From: Vandiemenella viatica | Lineage: Eukaryota > Arthropoda > Insecta > Orthoptera > Morabidae | Assembly (NCBI GenBank): GCA_031002005.1 | Contig: JARYHS010009186.1 | Coordinates: 185,158,437-185,222,436, forward strand | DNA length: 64,000 bases | Reading direction: 5' to 3' | Part shown: piece by piece, positions 10,349 through 21,619 of the stretch | How the letters are laid out: each line of letters begins with the position of its first letter | How positions within the stretch are numbered: the stretch's first letter is position 1 | Translations under genes and position numbers: made by a program | The notes under the pieces: model-generated | What the model saw: the letters and a program-made list of their open reading frames with translations, nothing else | The model's database searches: none | What the model was told of the DNA's origin: nothing

Positions 10349-11368
10349 TAAAAAAGGCCGCGACTTAACACCATTTATCACAGGAATACCTCTTTCCCTC
10401 ACCTGGCATCCTCTGACCTCATCAGCAATAAGAAGCGAAAGCTTCCTCTTACCTCTGACATTCAGATGGAGTCCATGGCGAGTATAACTGTCCCTACCAA
10501 TGCAGGCCACATCAATCAAACCAATGTGTGAATTAGCCGGCTGCCAGAGAACCCTTTCCAAGGATGCATTTGTACGCCTGATGTTATGCCACATCCAGGG
10601 TTTATCGTAACGCTCAAGCAAACCAACAAATCTCACACTTGTCTGACGTGTGTTCTTGGAAATGTGGGCAATGTCTCCCTTAATTGAATAATTGAGGTCT
10701 TTATCAAGGCTATTTCCTGGTCCCCCAACAATTACAACACAATCCTCATCTGAAAAATCTTTAACTAGGTCTTTCACATTTGCTACCACACTTCCAAGAT
10801 CTGCATTTGGTTTGAAAATACTGCAGACTTCATAATCTGGCCCCAAGTCAGACTGAACCATCTCACTGATTCCCCTCCCATGACTGCTCCCAAGTAACAG
10901 TACCTTCCTGCGTTTACTTTTAGATACACCCTGAAAACTTTTCCCTTTTACTTTGCAAGAACCCAGATCGTTCAGTCCAACCTGACGGTCTTCAGAGTCA
11001 CCATCTAGATCCTCCAATGGCCGAAACACATTGGATGTCTCCAGCTGGAAACCATCAGACAGACAGCGTCTCCTACCTCTCCTGCCAGAGCTGACTTCCT
11101 TCCATTCACTGTTCCGCCTATGCCTAAGAACAGAGTTTTCTGCCTTCAGGGCCTTTAAATCCCTCTCTGCAGATGCCAAATCTGACTGGAGTTTCAGAAT
11201 CCGCTGCTCCTGATCACTAATTCTGCAGGAGTGACAGTTCCAGGAAATACTGACACAAGAGTCACTGTTAGATACATCGCTGCACCCCCAGTGAAACCAG
11301 CGCCCGCAGTCCCGGCATGTCACTCCTTCTTTTACTATCCTTCGGCAGTTTCCACACTTTGTATCCAT
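10343..11368 (-). CDS. LINE ORF1: PHD finger, coiled coil and SGNH-type esterase
   Basis: This 341-residue protein starts at an ATG. Residues 5-48 form a C4HC3 zinc-binding PHD finger (C5, C8, C18, C21, H26, C29, C45, C48). Residues 53-88 are heptad-rich and probably a short coiled coil, followed by a basic stretch (about 95-102). A second basic patch (150-155) precedes LLLGSSHGRG (Ser162 as the putative nucleophile of an SGNH/GDSL hydrolase). GGPGN then corresponds to the oxyanion block, and DSYTRHGLHLN near residues 300-312 carries the Asp/His pair. ORF1 proteins with PHD and esterase domains are established for CR1-group LINEs and are thought to act in RNP formation or membrane/chromatin contact. 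The frame is intact. It ends two codons after a slippery heptamer. Confidence 0.88.
   Translation of the reverse strand: MDTKCGNCRRIVKEGVTCRDCGRWFHWGCSDVSNSDSCVSISWNCHSCRISDQEQRILKLQSDLASAERDLKALKAENSVLRHRRNSEWKEVSSGRRGRRRCLSDGFQLETSNVFRPLEDLDGDSEDRQVGLNDLGSCKVKGKSFQGVSKSKRRKVLLLGSSHGRGISEMVQSDLGPDYEVCSIFKPNADLGSVVANVKDLVKDFSDEDCVVIVGGPGNSLDKDLNYSIKGDIAHISKNTRQTSVRFVGLLERYDKPWMWHNIRRTNASLERVLWQPANSHIGLIDVACIGRDSYTRHGLHLNVRGKRKLSLLIADEVRGCQVRERGIPVINGVKSRPFLG
10349..10355 (-). promoter_or_regulatory. Putative -1 ribosomal frameshift site (U_UUU_UUA)
   Basis: In the ORF1 frame the coding strand reads CC[T TTT TTA] GGG TAA, which fits the X_XXY_YYZ rule exactly and has the same heptamer as the well-known retroviral gag-pol sites. 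Slipping back one base leads to AGG GTA AAT AAA..., the ORF2 frame, open into the endonuclease. Downstream, the 14-base palindrome TTAAGATGTCTTAA (10315-10328) is too tight and AT-rich to be a convincing stimulator. The function is inferred, not shown. Confidence 0.5.
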
Positions 11369-12078
11369 TGTGATACTTTCAAAACAACTTAAGAATTTAC
11401 AAGCAAAGGAACTTTAAAAACTTTTACTTTTTAATAAACTACTTGTGTGTCAAATGCCAAAGAAATGCAAAAGTAGCCTTCTACAAAAAATGTTAAAAAC
11501 CTATGTATATCACTCGAAACTTTTCTTAAAAGTGAATTACAACACCTGACAACTACAAGATTTACAATAAAACTGCACAAATGCAAACAAAAGAACTTTT
11601 TAAACAATTACTATGAAATTTGATACCCTAGAACTCTGAATCACAACTAACCTCAAATGTAAACAAGTAAAAAAAAAATGCGTTTACACTGTACTGATTA
11701 TGTATTAAATAAAACGGTTCACTATCACTTGAGAACTTGGCAATCTACTTTGAAACAAAACTAATGCTATTAAATCTTACTTACAATGAACTGCTGCTAC
11801 GCTATAACAATAATATTAATACTAAACGTTTATACCGGATGTAAACAAAGCACGAAACACTGAATTTACAATTGACGGATTTATACTGAATAAAACGTTC
11901 CACTAACACTCACACTACTAGAAAATGATATTATTCACGAATTAACTATCTTACGAGACAAAATTTAACTTTTTAACTACAAAAACACAAATTATTAGCA
12001 CTCGACACGCACTAAAGCGCGCGGCAGACGAATTCCAAAGATGCCTTAAGGAGAGAAACATGGACTGAAACCGTTTTA
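11369..12078 (-). promoter_or_regulatory. LINE 5' UTR / internal promoter region
   Basis: This is non-coding sequence upstream of ORF1 in element orientation. It contains related sub-repeats (TAAATAAAACGGTTCACTA near 11706 and TGAATAAAACGTTCCACTAA near 11887 on the + strand), suggesting duplicated 5' UTR monomers. The CG-rich patch GCGCGCGGC near 12017 lies near the 5' end. LINE 5' UTRs of this class normally carry an internal Pol II promoter; that is inference here. Confidence 0.45.
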
Positions 12079-13040
12079 TTTAACTTAAGGTTTCTCCATT
12101 AGACTAAATTACGATATTTTTAAGGATACTTTAGTGCACTTCATTGAATTCGTTTTGTTACAAACATTTCTCTAATACTTTTAAGAGGTGAATATTTGGC
12201 AATCCAGGAATCCAGTGATAATACTTGTAAGAAACAAATTGTTTATTATTTTATCGATATCATCATATGATTCCCTGCTATCTAATGTTTAATAGATGGT
12301 TTCAGGTCTTTCAGTTTACAGATTTATTTACTGTCGTAACAACGTGGCCACTGCAGTTGTTTTGTATAGTATCTCCTTCATACAGCTAGAAAGTGCTTAA
12401 ATTCGTTATAATGAATGTAAGATTATGGTATACATAACTCACATAAAATCAGACACTGAAAATTTACGTCATAGTGAAATATTTCAGATCTAATTGCTTA
12501 CTCTCCGCATAGCAGTGTTACCTAAAATAAGGTACACTTCCAATGTTTTTAAAATCAAACAAATGGTAACGGTGGGCCTCATTTTGTGAGTAATAAGTAT
12601 TGTCCTTTACGAAGAACTAGCCATTTCACCTTGAATTCTATGAACGAGTTCTTGTAAGAAGATCTAAGGTGCAAGAAGATAAACAATTTGTATTATTTTT
12701 TTTTTCCTTCTTCCAGCGCTTGTGCTGGTTTACTAGAGGACCAGTTACTAAAGAAACTTTGTTACACAGGTAAAATAATCAGTGAACTACAGTACTGGCC
12801 TATGAGTCATAAACTTGTATGCAAACGAAGTACCTACATTATATTACTTCCGACTGCTATTAATGGCTACTGCGTGATAGATATACATGAATGGCAAGGG
12901 TCATACTTTACTAGGCTGACGTACGTGCTTATAAACTGCAGAGCCTCAGGTGATTACTGCACCGTGAAGGTGTCTGGCACCTAACAGATGGTTAGCTGGT
13001 TCATGTCCTGGTTGTGGAACAAATTTTGATCTTCAGGACT
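12079..13040. other. Intergenic, no gene recognised (copy A)
   Basis: The sequence resumes collinearity with copy B at AACTTAAGG. A splice-like pattern (poly-T, TTCCAG at 12716, then a GTAAAA at 12770) is degraded in copy B and was not accepted as an exon. Confidence 0.4.
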
Positions 13041-13310
13041 TGATTTTCAGGATAGGCGAGATGGTGGTGCGCCAAAGATCTGGGTTGAATCCCAAACATC
13101 TCCGCGGTGAGCATGGAGTGAGGACACGCAACATTTTTTTTGGTGGTGGTGATAGGGTCCTTATGTTTGGTGACCCCCTTGGTGTTTGTCGAAACGGTAT
13201 GGCACAGAATTTCACTTTCTCCCCACCTTCTTCTTTCATTCTTTCAGCTACGCAAACAAAACACTACGCTGAATATACCCACATCACAGTGATCCACAAA
13301 AACTAGTAAT
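13041..13310 (+). mobile_element. Old tRNA-related SINE-like repeat (copy A)
   Basis: A B-box-like GGGTTGAATCCC (13082-13093) follows GGTGCGCCAAAGATC, and the tail TCTTTCATTCTTTCAGCTACGC...AAACACTACGC resembles the body and tail of insect tRNA-derived SINEs. No poly(A) or target duplication is evident. The call is tentative, and the same sequence is in copy B. Confidence 0.35.
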
Positions 13311-14299
13311 ACAGACATTTCAGGATATCCGATGGGTGGGCTGTAACGCTTTTGTGTATTCTTTGACAGAATGGTCTATTCAAACAGTTCGATCTCATCG
13401 CTGTTGCTTTGTTAGTACCGCCCAGAAGTCACGTGTAGTGCAATTAAGGATATACCTACGGACGTGATAAAACTTAGACCCCCAGCAGCATTGAACTATC
13501 GGAGAATACTGGAGCAGGTATGAAAGACGGTAAGTTGTATGGGGAGGGAGGAAACGATAGTTGGGATCTTGCAATAGGTCATAGGGGAAATAGCGTATTC
13601 AGAATGAAGTCGTCGGGCACTTCGGGAATGTGGTAGCTATAGGATAGAGTGTCAGTCTGGCACCTGATCACAAGTGTTTTGATACCAACTGCTACACTTG
13701 GTCGGGTAATAGGGGATTCAGGATCACTCAGTAGTAATAGCGTTGCGAGGAATAGAAGTTGGTCATGAAACTTGGTGGAAGAGGAACAACATGGCAGTAT
13801 GGAACTGATGCAGGTTCTGAATAGCCATGATTAACCTCAGCTGAACCCAGCTGTGATGTGTCTAATATAAAATTAATGCGCTGCTTGGGAAATTCATGAA
13901 GTGTGTCTTGAGCTTAAGCCTGTAGGCATCACTGAGTTTTCACCAGGTATGACCAACATCTGAGGAGATGGGAGAACTTTAGGTAAATATGTAAGGGGTT
14001 CCACTTCCATTTATGATGGAGCTATTATTGTGCTATTACACATTTGTGGGTAAAAATGGAGAAGTTACCGAGGGTTTGAAAAAAGTACAACTATTACGTA
14101 AGTAGTTTAACAAGATCGTCCGTGCTTGTTATTCAATTTTTGGGCAGAAAAAAAATCAGAGTATGGGATGCTGAGGGTTTTATGAATGGTATGGCTATTG
14201 TATACGTAAAATTACTTCAGATGTATTAAATATAAGGAAATACGCCGTATCAACATAACTCCAAACATTATTTAGATTGAGTCTTGAGACTTGATAATT

Positions 14300-14830
14300 A
14301 TCAGAGACTGAAACTGTGCCGCAGTAGCATCGGTCCATCAAGGGGAGGAGACACAAACGGCTGTAAGTTTGACTTCTGAGGTAGGTAAGTGATAAGAGAT
14401 TAATATCCAACCGTATGAGAAATGTCTCTGACAATGTTTGTTTGGTAAAGCATCTTCATGTGAATCTCAGCTTAGTTTATTACAAGATATTTCGGATAAT
14501 AAGATAAAGTGAATCCAGATTAATGGTGAAACAATTAATTTCTCTCTGTAATTTGGTAGAAATAGCAATAATAGTGGTAAATAAGGTAAAAAATATTGAG
14601 GCGATGAAGAATTCTTAAACGTAGGAAGCAAAGAGTTTGGATAGGCAATACAGTATCAAAAGAGGCGGAAGTGAAAACCAAAGTGCGACAGTGTAGTGTA
14701 CTGGACCCACTGCTGTTAATAATTGTAATGAATGATTGTATTAATGATTTACAGTCAGCAATTAATTTATATGCAGATGATATAACACTGCATAGCAAGA
14801 TTAGATATCTTCCTCTATAGTTCGGCATGG
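14300..14830 (+). pseudogene. Decayed LINE reverse-transcriptase fragment (copy A)
   Basis: This is a diverged relative of the + strand LINE at 21620. GCATCTTCATGTGAATCTCAG (14450s) matches that element's SCESQ region. GTGGACCCACTGCTG-like sequence near 14700 matches GPLL, with IIVMND following, and TATGCAGATGATATA (14770s) encodes YADDI, the RT catalytic motif. Stops and indels break the frame everywhere. The remnant is shared by both copies, so it predates the duplication. Confidence 0.6.
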
Positions 14831-17260
14831 AAGGAAAAAGCATACTATGTACTGTACATAGATAGGAAAATATTTTTTAAAGAAATTTAAATCATGGAGG
14901 AAGAATTAATTCTTATTAATATAAGGTTTATTAGGTCTCTTGTTATAAATTTAGTAGTAAACTACTGTGCAGGGCACATTGGGGAGGTAATAGAGTTAGT
15001 TAGAGTATGTGCCAGGAATGTTGGAGACTTGTCATACAATATTTTGTCAGACCATGTGCAACGGCAGCTACATTTGTTTGTTTAAACTACCGCAGAACAC
15101 AAACAGTAACTAATGTGATAAAGTAGGTGGGTTGGTATTTACTGGAAGACAGGAAGCTAGTGAATAGAGTGCTAGTATTTTGGTGGTGAGGACTGGATGA
15201 ATATTCTTGGAATAATTAAGAGTATTACTTGGATGGGCAGAGCTTACGATGTCCTCAAATTGGCACTTAATCTCAAGCGCAAGCGGACGGGATGGGAATT
15301 TAAATTATCATTTGAAGTGATGTAAGTTTACATGAAATTAAAATTCGCAAAGGGTGAAAGTAGATGGGTAGTAAAATTTAATAGGAAATGCTTAAGTAGA
15401 TTGTAATAAAATTTCCGCAGCTCATATCGCAATTGAATTAAAGCAAGAATTAAATTCAAATTTGATATATAGATCGTTAAGATACATTTCTAGTCCTCAC
15501 CTTGTAAGGTTTGATTCCTGTAGCTATCATGTCACATGAGTTTGTAACATTTTTCGCTTTTCAAGCGTTGTCACCCGGCCAAGACGCTATAGAAAAAAAC
15601 TAGTTCAATGTCATTCTGCAGCGGAAACGTTAACTTTCCCTTGATTCACATAGTGTGACCACACGGCATTTGTAATGTAGAGTTGGGAAGAATGCAGTTA
15701 GGCACTGCATTTTGGTATTGCTGACACACGTATAGATGGCTTTAACACATCATTTGTTTGTTTGTTTCGCTGGTAATTACTCTTGAATTTAATGATTTGA
15801 GCTGCATGGTTCCAACTTCATAGTCTCGTTCGTGATCAGGAATTTAGTTTTTTTTGTGTCCATTTATATGGTGAATGGCGATATATTCAGGCGAGCTGAA
15901 AGCTATCAGTAACTCAAGAATTGATATCTTGACGAACTAAAATGATACGAGACTGTGAATATCGTAATGGACAGTTTGAAGCAATTAGAAGTGGTTTAGG
16001 AAGGTGGAAAGTGTATTAGCCGATGGACGAAAGGAAACCGAAACTGGTGGGTGAGTGGAAAACATTCTGGGCATCATATTAATATCATTCTAAAATCCAA
16101 GCCTTTAAAAATCATGCCGATTAAGTCCATTAGGCATATCTGCACATCACAAAGATTGAATGTACTGCCATAAAAAACAGTTATTGATTCCTCATTACAC
16201 TGATGATGCAATATCCGCCACATATCTTTTAATTAGGCTTCGGTTGGTTTTTGAAGTATTCATATTCGAACTAACAAGCGAAAAGTAAGTTAACTCCTAG
16301 AATCAAAATGATTACGAACACGAGTTTAGTAACTGTTTTAATCTTCTTCTCACTTTGTTTTCCTGTGTTGGTGATAAGGTATTATCTACAATTTTCTGAT
16401 AAAACTAATTGGGTCCTTAAAAGTTCCGGACTGCCCATTGCTTGTCTCATGTTTAAATAAGATATAAGGGAAGCTATTTCTTGCTGATATTATTCAAATT
16501 TTACACAAAAATTATTGTACTGTGATGAAATAGCTATCTTCTACCATAAGTCACAGTAACATACAATACATTTTAAATTATTGAAGGATGTTAACTGTTG
16601 CTCGAATGTGAAGATGTCCACGGAAGACGGTTTACATATGATTAAATCAAAAACTGAATCTACTAGTTTCTTCTCATTTTAATCGTTGTTAACTGAATTG
16701 CTTTTTTAGCTGTCTAGCTTTTCTCGGAGCATCTGAGCTTCATCAACATGGACAACATGCGTACGGTACATGTTTGGATTTTCAATCAGCAATTTTAGCG
16801 AAGGCTGTGCCTATGTTGAAATGCGTCCTGGACCAGGATTCTTTGCTAAAAATCCGCTCCATTATAAAATTTCGTAGACGTAAAGAACGAAACCTAATTT
16901 CGTAAAATTGTACCCTCCATCTGCCCCCGATCACTGTAAATTTTTCGCTACCGTGTTTTGCTTTGTATCTTCGTCAAATGGATAATTTACATGTTAAAAA
17001 TTTTTACCACCACATCTGGACTTGAATACTTTGGTTGTACACTGCTGTCAGAATTTGACACTTTAACAATCTTCTTATATTCAATTTTCTACCCTCATCT
17101 AATCAGATCCTTTTCATTAATTATATTGGCTGTACGCTGCCGTCGAAATTTAAAACTTTTACAGTATTCGAGCACACAGTACAAAAAGAAAAAAGTCAAA
17201 CGACAATGTTCACAGAATACAAAGAGAAACATCAAAAGTTGAGGTCACGGGGAACGATAA
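14831..17260. other. Intergenic, no gene recognised (copy A)
   Basis: The first few hundred bases may continue the decayed LINE. Otherwise only short incidental frames occur. The B counterpart is 41381-43800, with small indels. Confidence 0.35.
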
Positions 17261-17264
17261 TTTA

Positions 17265-17860
17265 AACTGATGTATCGAGCGAATGGACGTGTTCGGGCAT
17301 CGAGACAATCTCATGAATTTATAGACCCTGCATGTCAGCAGGAGACTGTTTAAGCTGATGAAGGCTCTGTAATGGTGTTGGGCGTGTGCAGTTGGAGTGA
17401 CATGGGACCACTGATACGTCTAGATACGATTCTGACAAGTTACACGTACGTACGTATCGTGGCTTATTACCTGCATTCATTCATGTCCATTGTGCATACC
17501 GACGGACTTGGGCAATTCCAGCGTGACAATGCTACACCCCACACGTCCAGAATTGCTACAGAGTGACTCCAGGAACACTCTTCTGAGTTTAAACACCTCC
17601 GCTGGCCACCAAACTCCACAGACATGAACATTATTGAGCATATCTAGGATGCCTTGAAACGTGCCATCCAGAAGAGATCTCCACCCTCTCGAACTCTTAC
17701 GGATTTATGGACAGCCCTGCAGGATGCATGGTGTCAATTCCCTTCAGCACTACTTCAGACATTAGTCCATGCCACGTCGTGTTGCGGCACTTCTGCGTGC
17801 TCGCTGGGGCCCTACACGATATTAAGCAGGTGTACCACTTTCTTTGGCTCTTCAGTGTAG
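17265..17860 (+). pseudogene. Tc1/mariner transposase remnant (copy A)
   Basis: This is the C-terminal half of a Tc1-type DDE transposase that would cut and reinsert its element at TA. The frame reads YRANGRVRASRQ near 17272, then SVMVLGVCSWSDMGPLIRLD, HTDGLGQFQRDNATPH (second catalytic Asp), WPPNSTDMNIIEHI (third catalytic residue, Glu) and DLWTALQDAWCQFPSALLQT. Two conserved Trp codons have become stops (TGA after RIATE, near 17564, and TAG after IIEHI, near 17645). The N-terminal DNA-binding half and the first catalytic Asp are missing. It is dead and predates the duplication. Confidence 0.85.
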
Positions 17861-17869
17861 AGTTTATAA

Positions 17870-18340
17870 ATTTAATATTTTTGACTCAAGTCGCCTCACA
17901 TTGTATTGTTTACCCCGATTGAATATAAAGAAGTCCAATGAACCATGGGAGCAATGCTATTTTAGGCACGGGCACGGCCATGATTAACAATTAATAGTCT
18001 ATCTATTCTTGTAAATTATTTTAAATATACTTTAATGATTTTTATCCAGGAATCATTTTTATTCTGAATCATTTCATCATTTTCATCCGTCATTAATAAA
18101 TTAATGAAGAAAATTCAACACGTATTTAATTATGTATGTTACTTTAGTTTACTCTCACACCCCCTGCATTTATATTTGTAACAGATACTAATGTATCACA
18201 CAATTCCTGTAAAATGTTAGTACATTAATTGTTGTAATTACGTGGATGAAATTACCGGTAATGCTTGTATGTCCTAAAAATTAAACTCATTATTACAAAT
18301 TTGGCTACCGTGAAGCATAAAATCGAGACGCTGTTAAAAT
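17870..18340. other. Intergenic, no gene recognised
   Basis: AT-rich spacer after the Tc1 remnant, collinear with 44410-44880 in copy B. Confidence 0.35.
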
Positions 18341-18510
18341 CATGGCCGGATTAAAACTGCGCCGGGCCCGTAGCAGATGTGAAAAAGGGGCCCTTAATTT
18401 GCAACGTCCGGGGCAGTAGTAGTAGAGGGTCCTGGGTTTAGTGGGGCCCCCGTAGAAGGCGCGGGGCCCCCAGAAGACGCAGGCCCTCTCAGGAGGCGCG
18501 AGGCACATAG
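18340..18510. mobile_element. GC-rich MITE-like fragment (copy A)
   Basis: An abrupt GC-rich island in AT-rich DNA, with ATGGCCGGATTAAAACTGCG near the left edge and repeated GGGCCC/GGGGCCCC blocks. The GGCCGGATTAA start is reminiscent of hAT-type MITEs. I could not define both termini or a target duplication. The open frames inside look like artefacts of composition. Confidence 0.35.
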
Positions 18511-19375
18511 CATTTGTTAACTCCTGTAACGTGGCTAGTCCGGTACTGGTTAAAAAATGAAAACTTTGGTGAGTGGGTTAACATTTGGGCCTGGAATTTG
18601 GAAGGACATTTGTTTCACCGTAGCAGCTCCAACCAATTTTCAATTTTCCTTGGTTTTCCGTAATCATTGCAGACGGATGTCGGTGTAGAACCTTCGATCA
18701 TTCCCACTGCATGTCCCGAATCTTCTCCCGTCTATAAAAACTACGATGACAATGTGAATAATAGTTATAACTAGAGCTACTCACAAGACGGAAGTTTTTG
18801 ACACTCGACTCTCTACTAAAGGTAAAAACAAATGTGTGTGCAATAATACATCTGTAAGGTCAACGAAATGAGAAATAGTAACCAGTTTGTTCGTTTCAGA
18901 TGCAAATTAAATCATGTAGGAATAATAATTTTGTGCGTAACCAAACCAAGCATGGTGTGGCTGAATTTCCAAGGAAGAGGTGATTGAAATCGGAATAATG
19001 TTACATTACTGAAACTGAGAAAAAAAAAAAAACTTTGTATTTCAACGGAACTGGTTATCAAAATAAGTTACTTATTAAACCTACTTGATACTTCGAGTTT
19101 TCTCTTGTTAGCTCTTTTATTTTCTTCGTAGCAAGGTTGTCTACATTGAAGGCTGCAGTTATCTTTATTTTTTTATGTCTGGAGTAATTTTCCATTGGTA
19201 TTTCGAACCTTTTTAGACCTCGGAATGGAACCGTGTGTACATACTGCAACACTTTACGTAACAGTACCATGAAGGCGGTGCTGGCCTCGGAGAAGGGAGG
19301 GTCCAACTAGGTGGGAGAGAAGCTTCGTGTAGTACCTGTAACACACCTGCCAGCATACCAGTAACATTGCCAACA

Positions 19376-19383
19376 TATAAAAG
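19376..19383 (+). promoter_or_regulatory. TATA box of secreted-protein gene (copy A)
   Basis: TATAAAAG lies 50 bp upstream of the ATG at 19426. A transcription start would be expected near 19405-19412 (GACATCCAG). The box, leader and upstream region are conserved in copy B (45916) and in the two decayed paralogues (4771 and 36347), which supports a real promoter. Confidence 0.7.
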
Positions 19384-19425
19384 GTGTTCGGTTTCAACGG
19401 GTCCGACATCCAGCTGACTGCAGTC

Positions 19426-19486
19426 ATGAAGTTCGCCACTGTCTTCTGTTTGGTAGTCACCGTTGGATTAGTCAATGGGTACTTGG
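19426..19486 (+). CDS. Exon 1 of takeout/JHBP-like secreted protein: signal peptide (copy A)
   Basis: The exon encodes MKFATVFCLVVTVGLVNGYL plus one base of the next codon. It has a short basic n-region, a hydrophobic core and a likely cleavage site near NG|Y. It ends at GG|GTAAGC, a strong splice donor in phase 1. The exon at 29215 has the matching phase-1 acceptor, and the joined codon is GGA (Gly). The predicted mature N-terminus then has the C-x9-C pair of takeout/juvenile-hormone-binding proteins (secreted carriers of hydrophobic ligands). The intron would be 9.7 kb and contain two LINE fragments and a MITE. The family call rests on only about 33 mature residues. Confidence 0.6.
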
Positions 19487-21619
19487 GTAAGCTAACGCCA
19501 CTCTCTGATTGTATCTTTTTTCTTACTTCACTACGGTGCCGCTACCAGATTTTTTTACTAATATTGTAATAGTATGTTTGAAACTGAAACAAAATGTGAA
19601 ATAGTTGTATCATTCGTTGAAAACTGATGATGTGTGGCACACATTTCGTTAGGTTCTGCATTTACCATCCACATTTAAAGTAGAAACATTTAATGTGTAT
19701 GAAGTATCATTTTAATGATGGGAACGTTTAGATAGTTTGCAATAGGAGTTTGTCATAATCGTTTAATTTATTAATTTTGCAATGGAAATCGTCTCCAATT
19801 TCCGGATTATATACGGACACTATGCACGCAAACTCAAAATGCCAGTTTATAGTAAGAAGAATTATAATAAGTGTTTTTATGTTTTTCACTCCCTCTCAGA
19901 TTTGTAATTTAACTGTATATTAACAGTTCCCATAAGTTTTTCCACGTGAGTTCTCTGTCATTTTTTCTTAAATTTCTAACATCAACGTCACAGAAACATG
20001 TTAACAAAATCAGATTTGAGAATAGAACAAATGTAACCTCTATACTTATATACGATCTGAGTTTTCATCATTAATTTATTAAAAATCTACAGTAACGATT
20101 CATTAGCAAAGTACACAATTCAATTAAGAATTTTAAGTGGAATAAAAATAATCTGCCGAGTTATGGTATGTAGATTGTAAAATATTATGTACACCAGTTC
20201 CCGCGTGCACGTCACCATTGTTGTAGGTAATGGATTTCTTTATATTCAATCATGATAAGCATTTCCAGTACTAGAATATTTGAGTCAGACAATATTAAAA
20301 TGATACATTATATTACCGAACAATTAAATTAACAGCCTCATTTTTCAGCGTGTCGATGTCACATCGAAATACGATATAATGTAAGCCGTTACTAATGTAA
20401 CTACAATGTAAAGTTTTGTTGAAATCGTTGGTTCCGTATTCCGGTATTTATGTATAGTTTTTTAATGTATTGCTCCAGTTTAGAATGTGACTGCAAAAGA
20501 ATTTTGTCACTTACTACTTAGTGAATTCTTTTCGAAATTCTAATGGCAGAGCTCATCATAAAGAAAGGATAAGATGTTGGTCCACATATGTAGTTCCATG
20601 CCATGAAAAACGCACACTTTGCGAAATGAATCAATAACGTCGTTTACGTTCAGCAAGCACTTTGATTGGTTTTGTTATATTTGTTAATTAAAATCTTGAA
20701 TTGCCGCAACTACGGAACACCTAATTAGAAACATTTCATCCCATTTAAAATAAATGACTTTTATGATAAATGCATATCGTGGTTTTTTCCAACCCTTTAC
20801 CTGTAATTGTTACCTGAAATAAGGTGGGCACAACATTATAGCGTAACTTTAAATCCTGTTTCAAACCACAAAAAATACTGCCCCGTATGAAGCACTACAG
20901 TGAGATCTTGAGCTCGTCACAATGTAGTTTCGTATTTATTTTTATTTTTTTTAATAAATACAGTAAATATGTTCCGTATGCTTCAAGCAGTTGATCTTAT
21001 TAGTGGTATGTGAAATTAAGTTTGGTGATGCTAAATTTAATTTAGGTACTTCTTCTATATTTTTGAACGTCGCAGATTACGTTGATGCTTTCTTAATTTA
21101 CCGACATCAACTTTTTAACATTTTTTTCCGTTTCCATGCTATAAGTTCCCATAAAATAGATTTTAATTGAGAAACCAAAAGAAGTGCGCGTTACAACAAG
21201 CTGTCTGAAAAGTCAATGGCGCTAAAAATATCTTACGAGCAATGTTATATCAATTAATATGAATAATCGCGTATCACTTTCGCAAACTGTAATAGTTCTT
21301 AATACCCTGAAAACAATTATTTATTTCTTGAATTTATTATTATTGTATACTATTGAATTTCTATATAACAGTTGCAATGTTTTCTGTCCTATCACCTATT
21401 CGAAATTACTATTTGTGTAAATATGTTATCTTTTGGGTGTGTATTGAGATTGTCGTATGTTTTAGAAACGTGAAATGACATGCATTCAGTGTCTGCGAAA
21501 CATTATTAATATCGTAATATAACCATCGTTTTAGTTTGTAAAACTAATCACCTGAAAAAAGCAAGTATTCTTCGAGTTGGCTGAGTGTCAGTTTGGGATA
21601 GTCACCTGATTATACCACC
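19487..21619. other. Putative intron sequence, no feature recognised (copy A)
   Basis: AT-rich DNA with no convincing exon or repeat boundary. The B counterpart is 46027-48147. Confidence 0.35.

Larger units (their letters stand above)
7094..12078 (-). mobile_element. Near full-length CR1-like LINE, present only in copy A
   Basis: Comparison with the empty site in copy B (38650-38690, ...TATCATTTTTAACTTAAGG) delimits a ~5 kb minus-strand insertion. In its own orientation it has a ~0.7 kb 5' UTR (11369-12078), ORF1 with PHD finger and SGNH-type esterase domains, ORF2 with AP-endonuclease and reverse transcriptase, a short 3' UTR, and an (AATA)n tail (7094-7116 on the + strand as TTAT repeats). 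An AT dinucleotide run (about 7218-7242) lies in the 3' UTR. The target duplication is at most about 4 bp (TTTA). A PHD/esterase ORF1 followed by an EN-RT ORF2 is the architecture known for CR1-group non-LTR retrotransposons. At least two one-base frameshifts in ORF2 make this copy defective as read. Confidence 0.85.

Noticed and set aside
12716..12770. Possible exon with polypyrimidine tract, CAG acceptor and GTAAAA donor
   Set aside because: Copy B has lost the acceptor and part of the sequence, and the encoded segment has no recognisable protein character.
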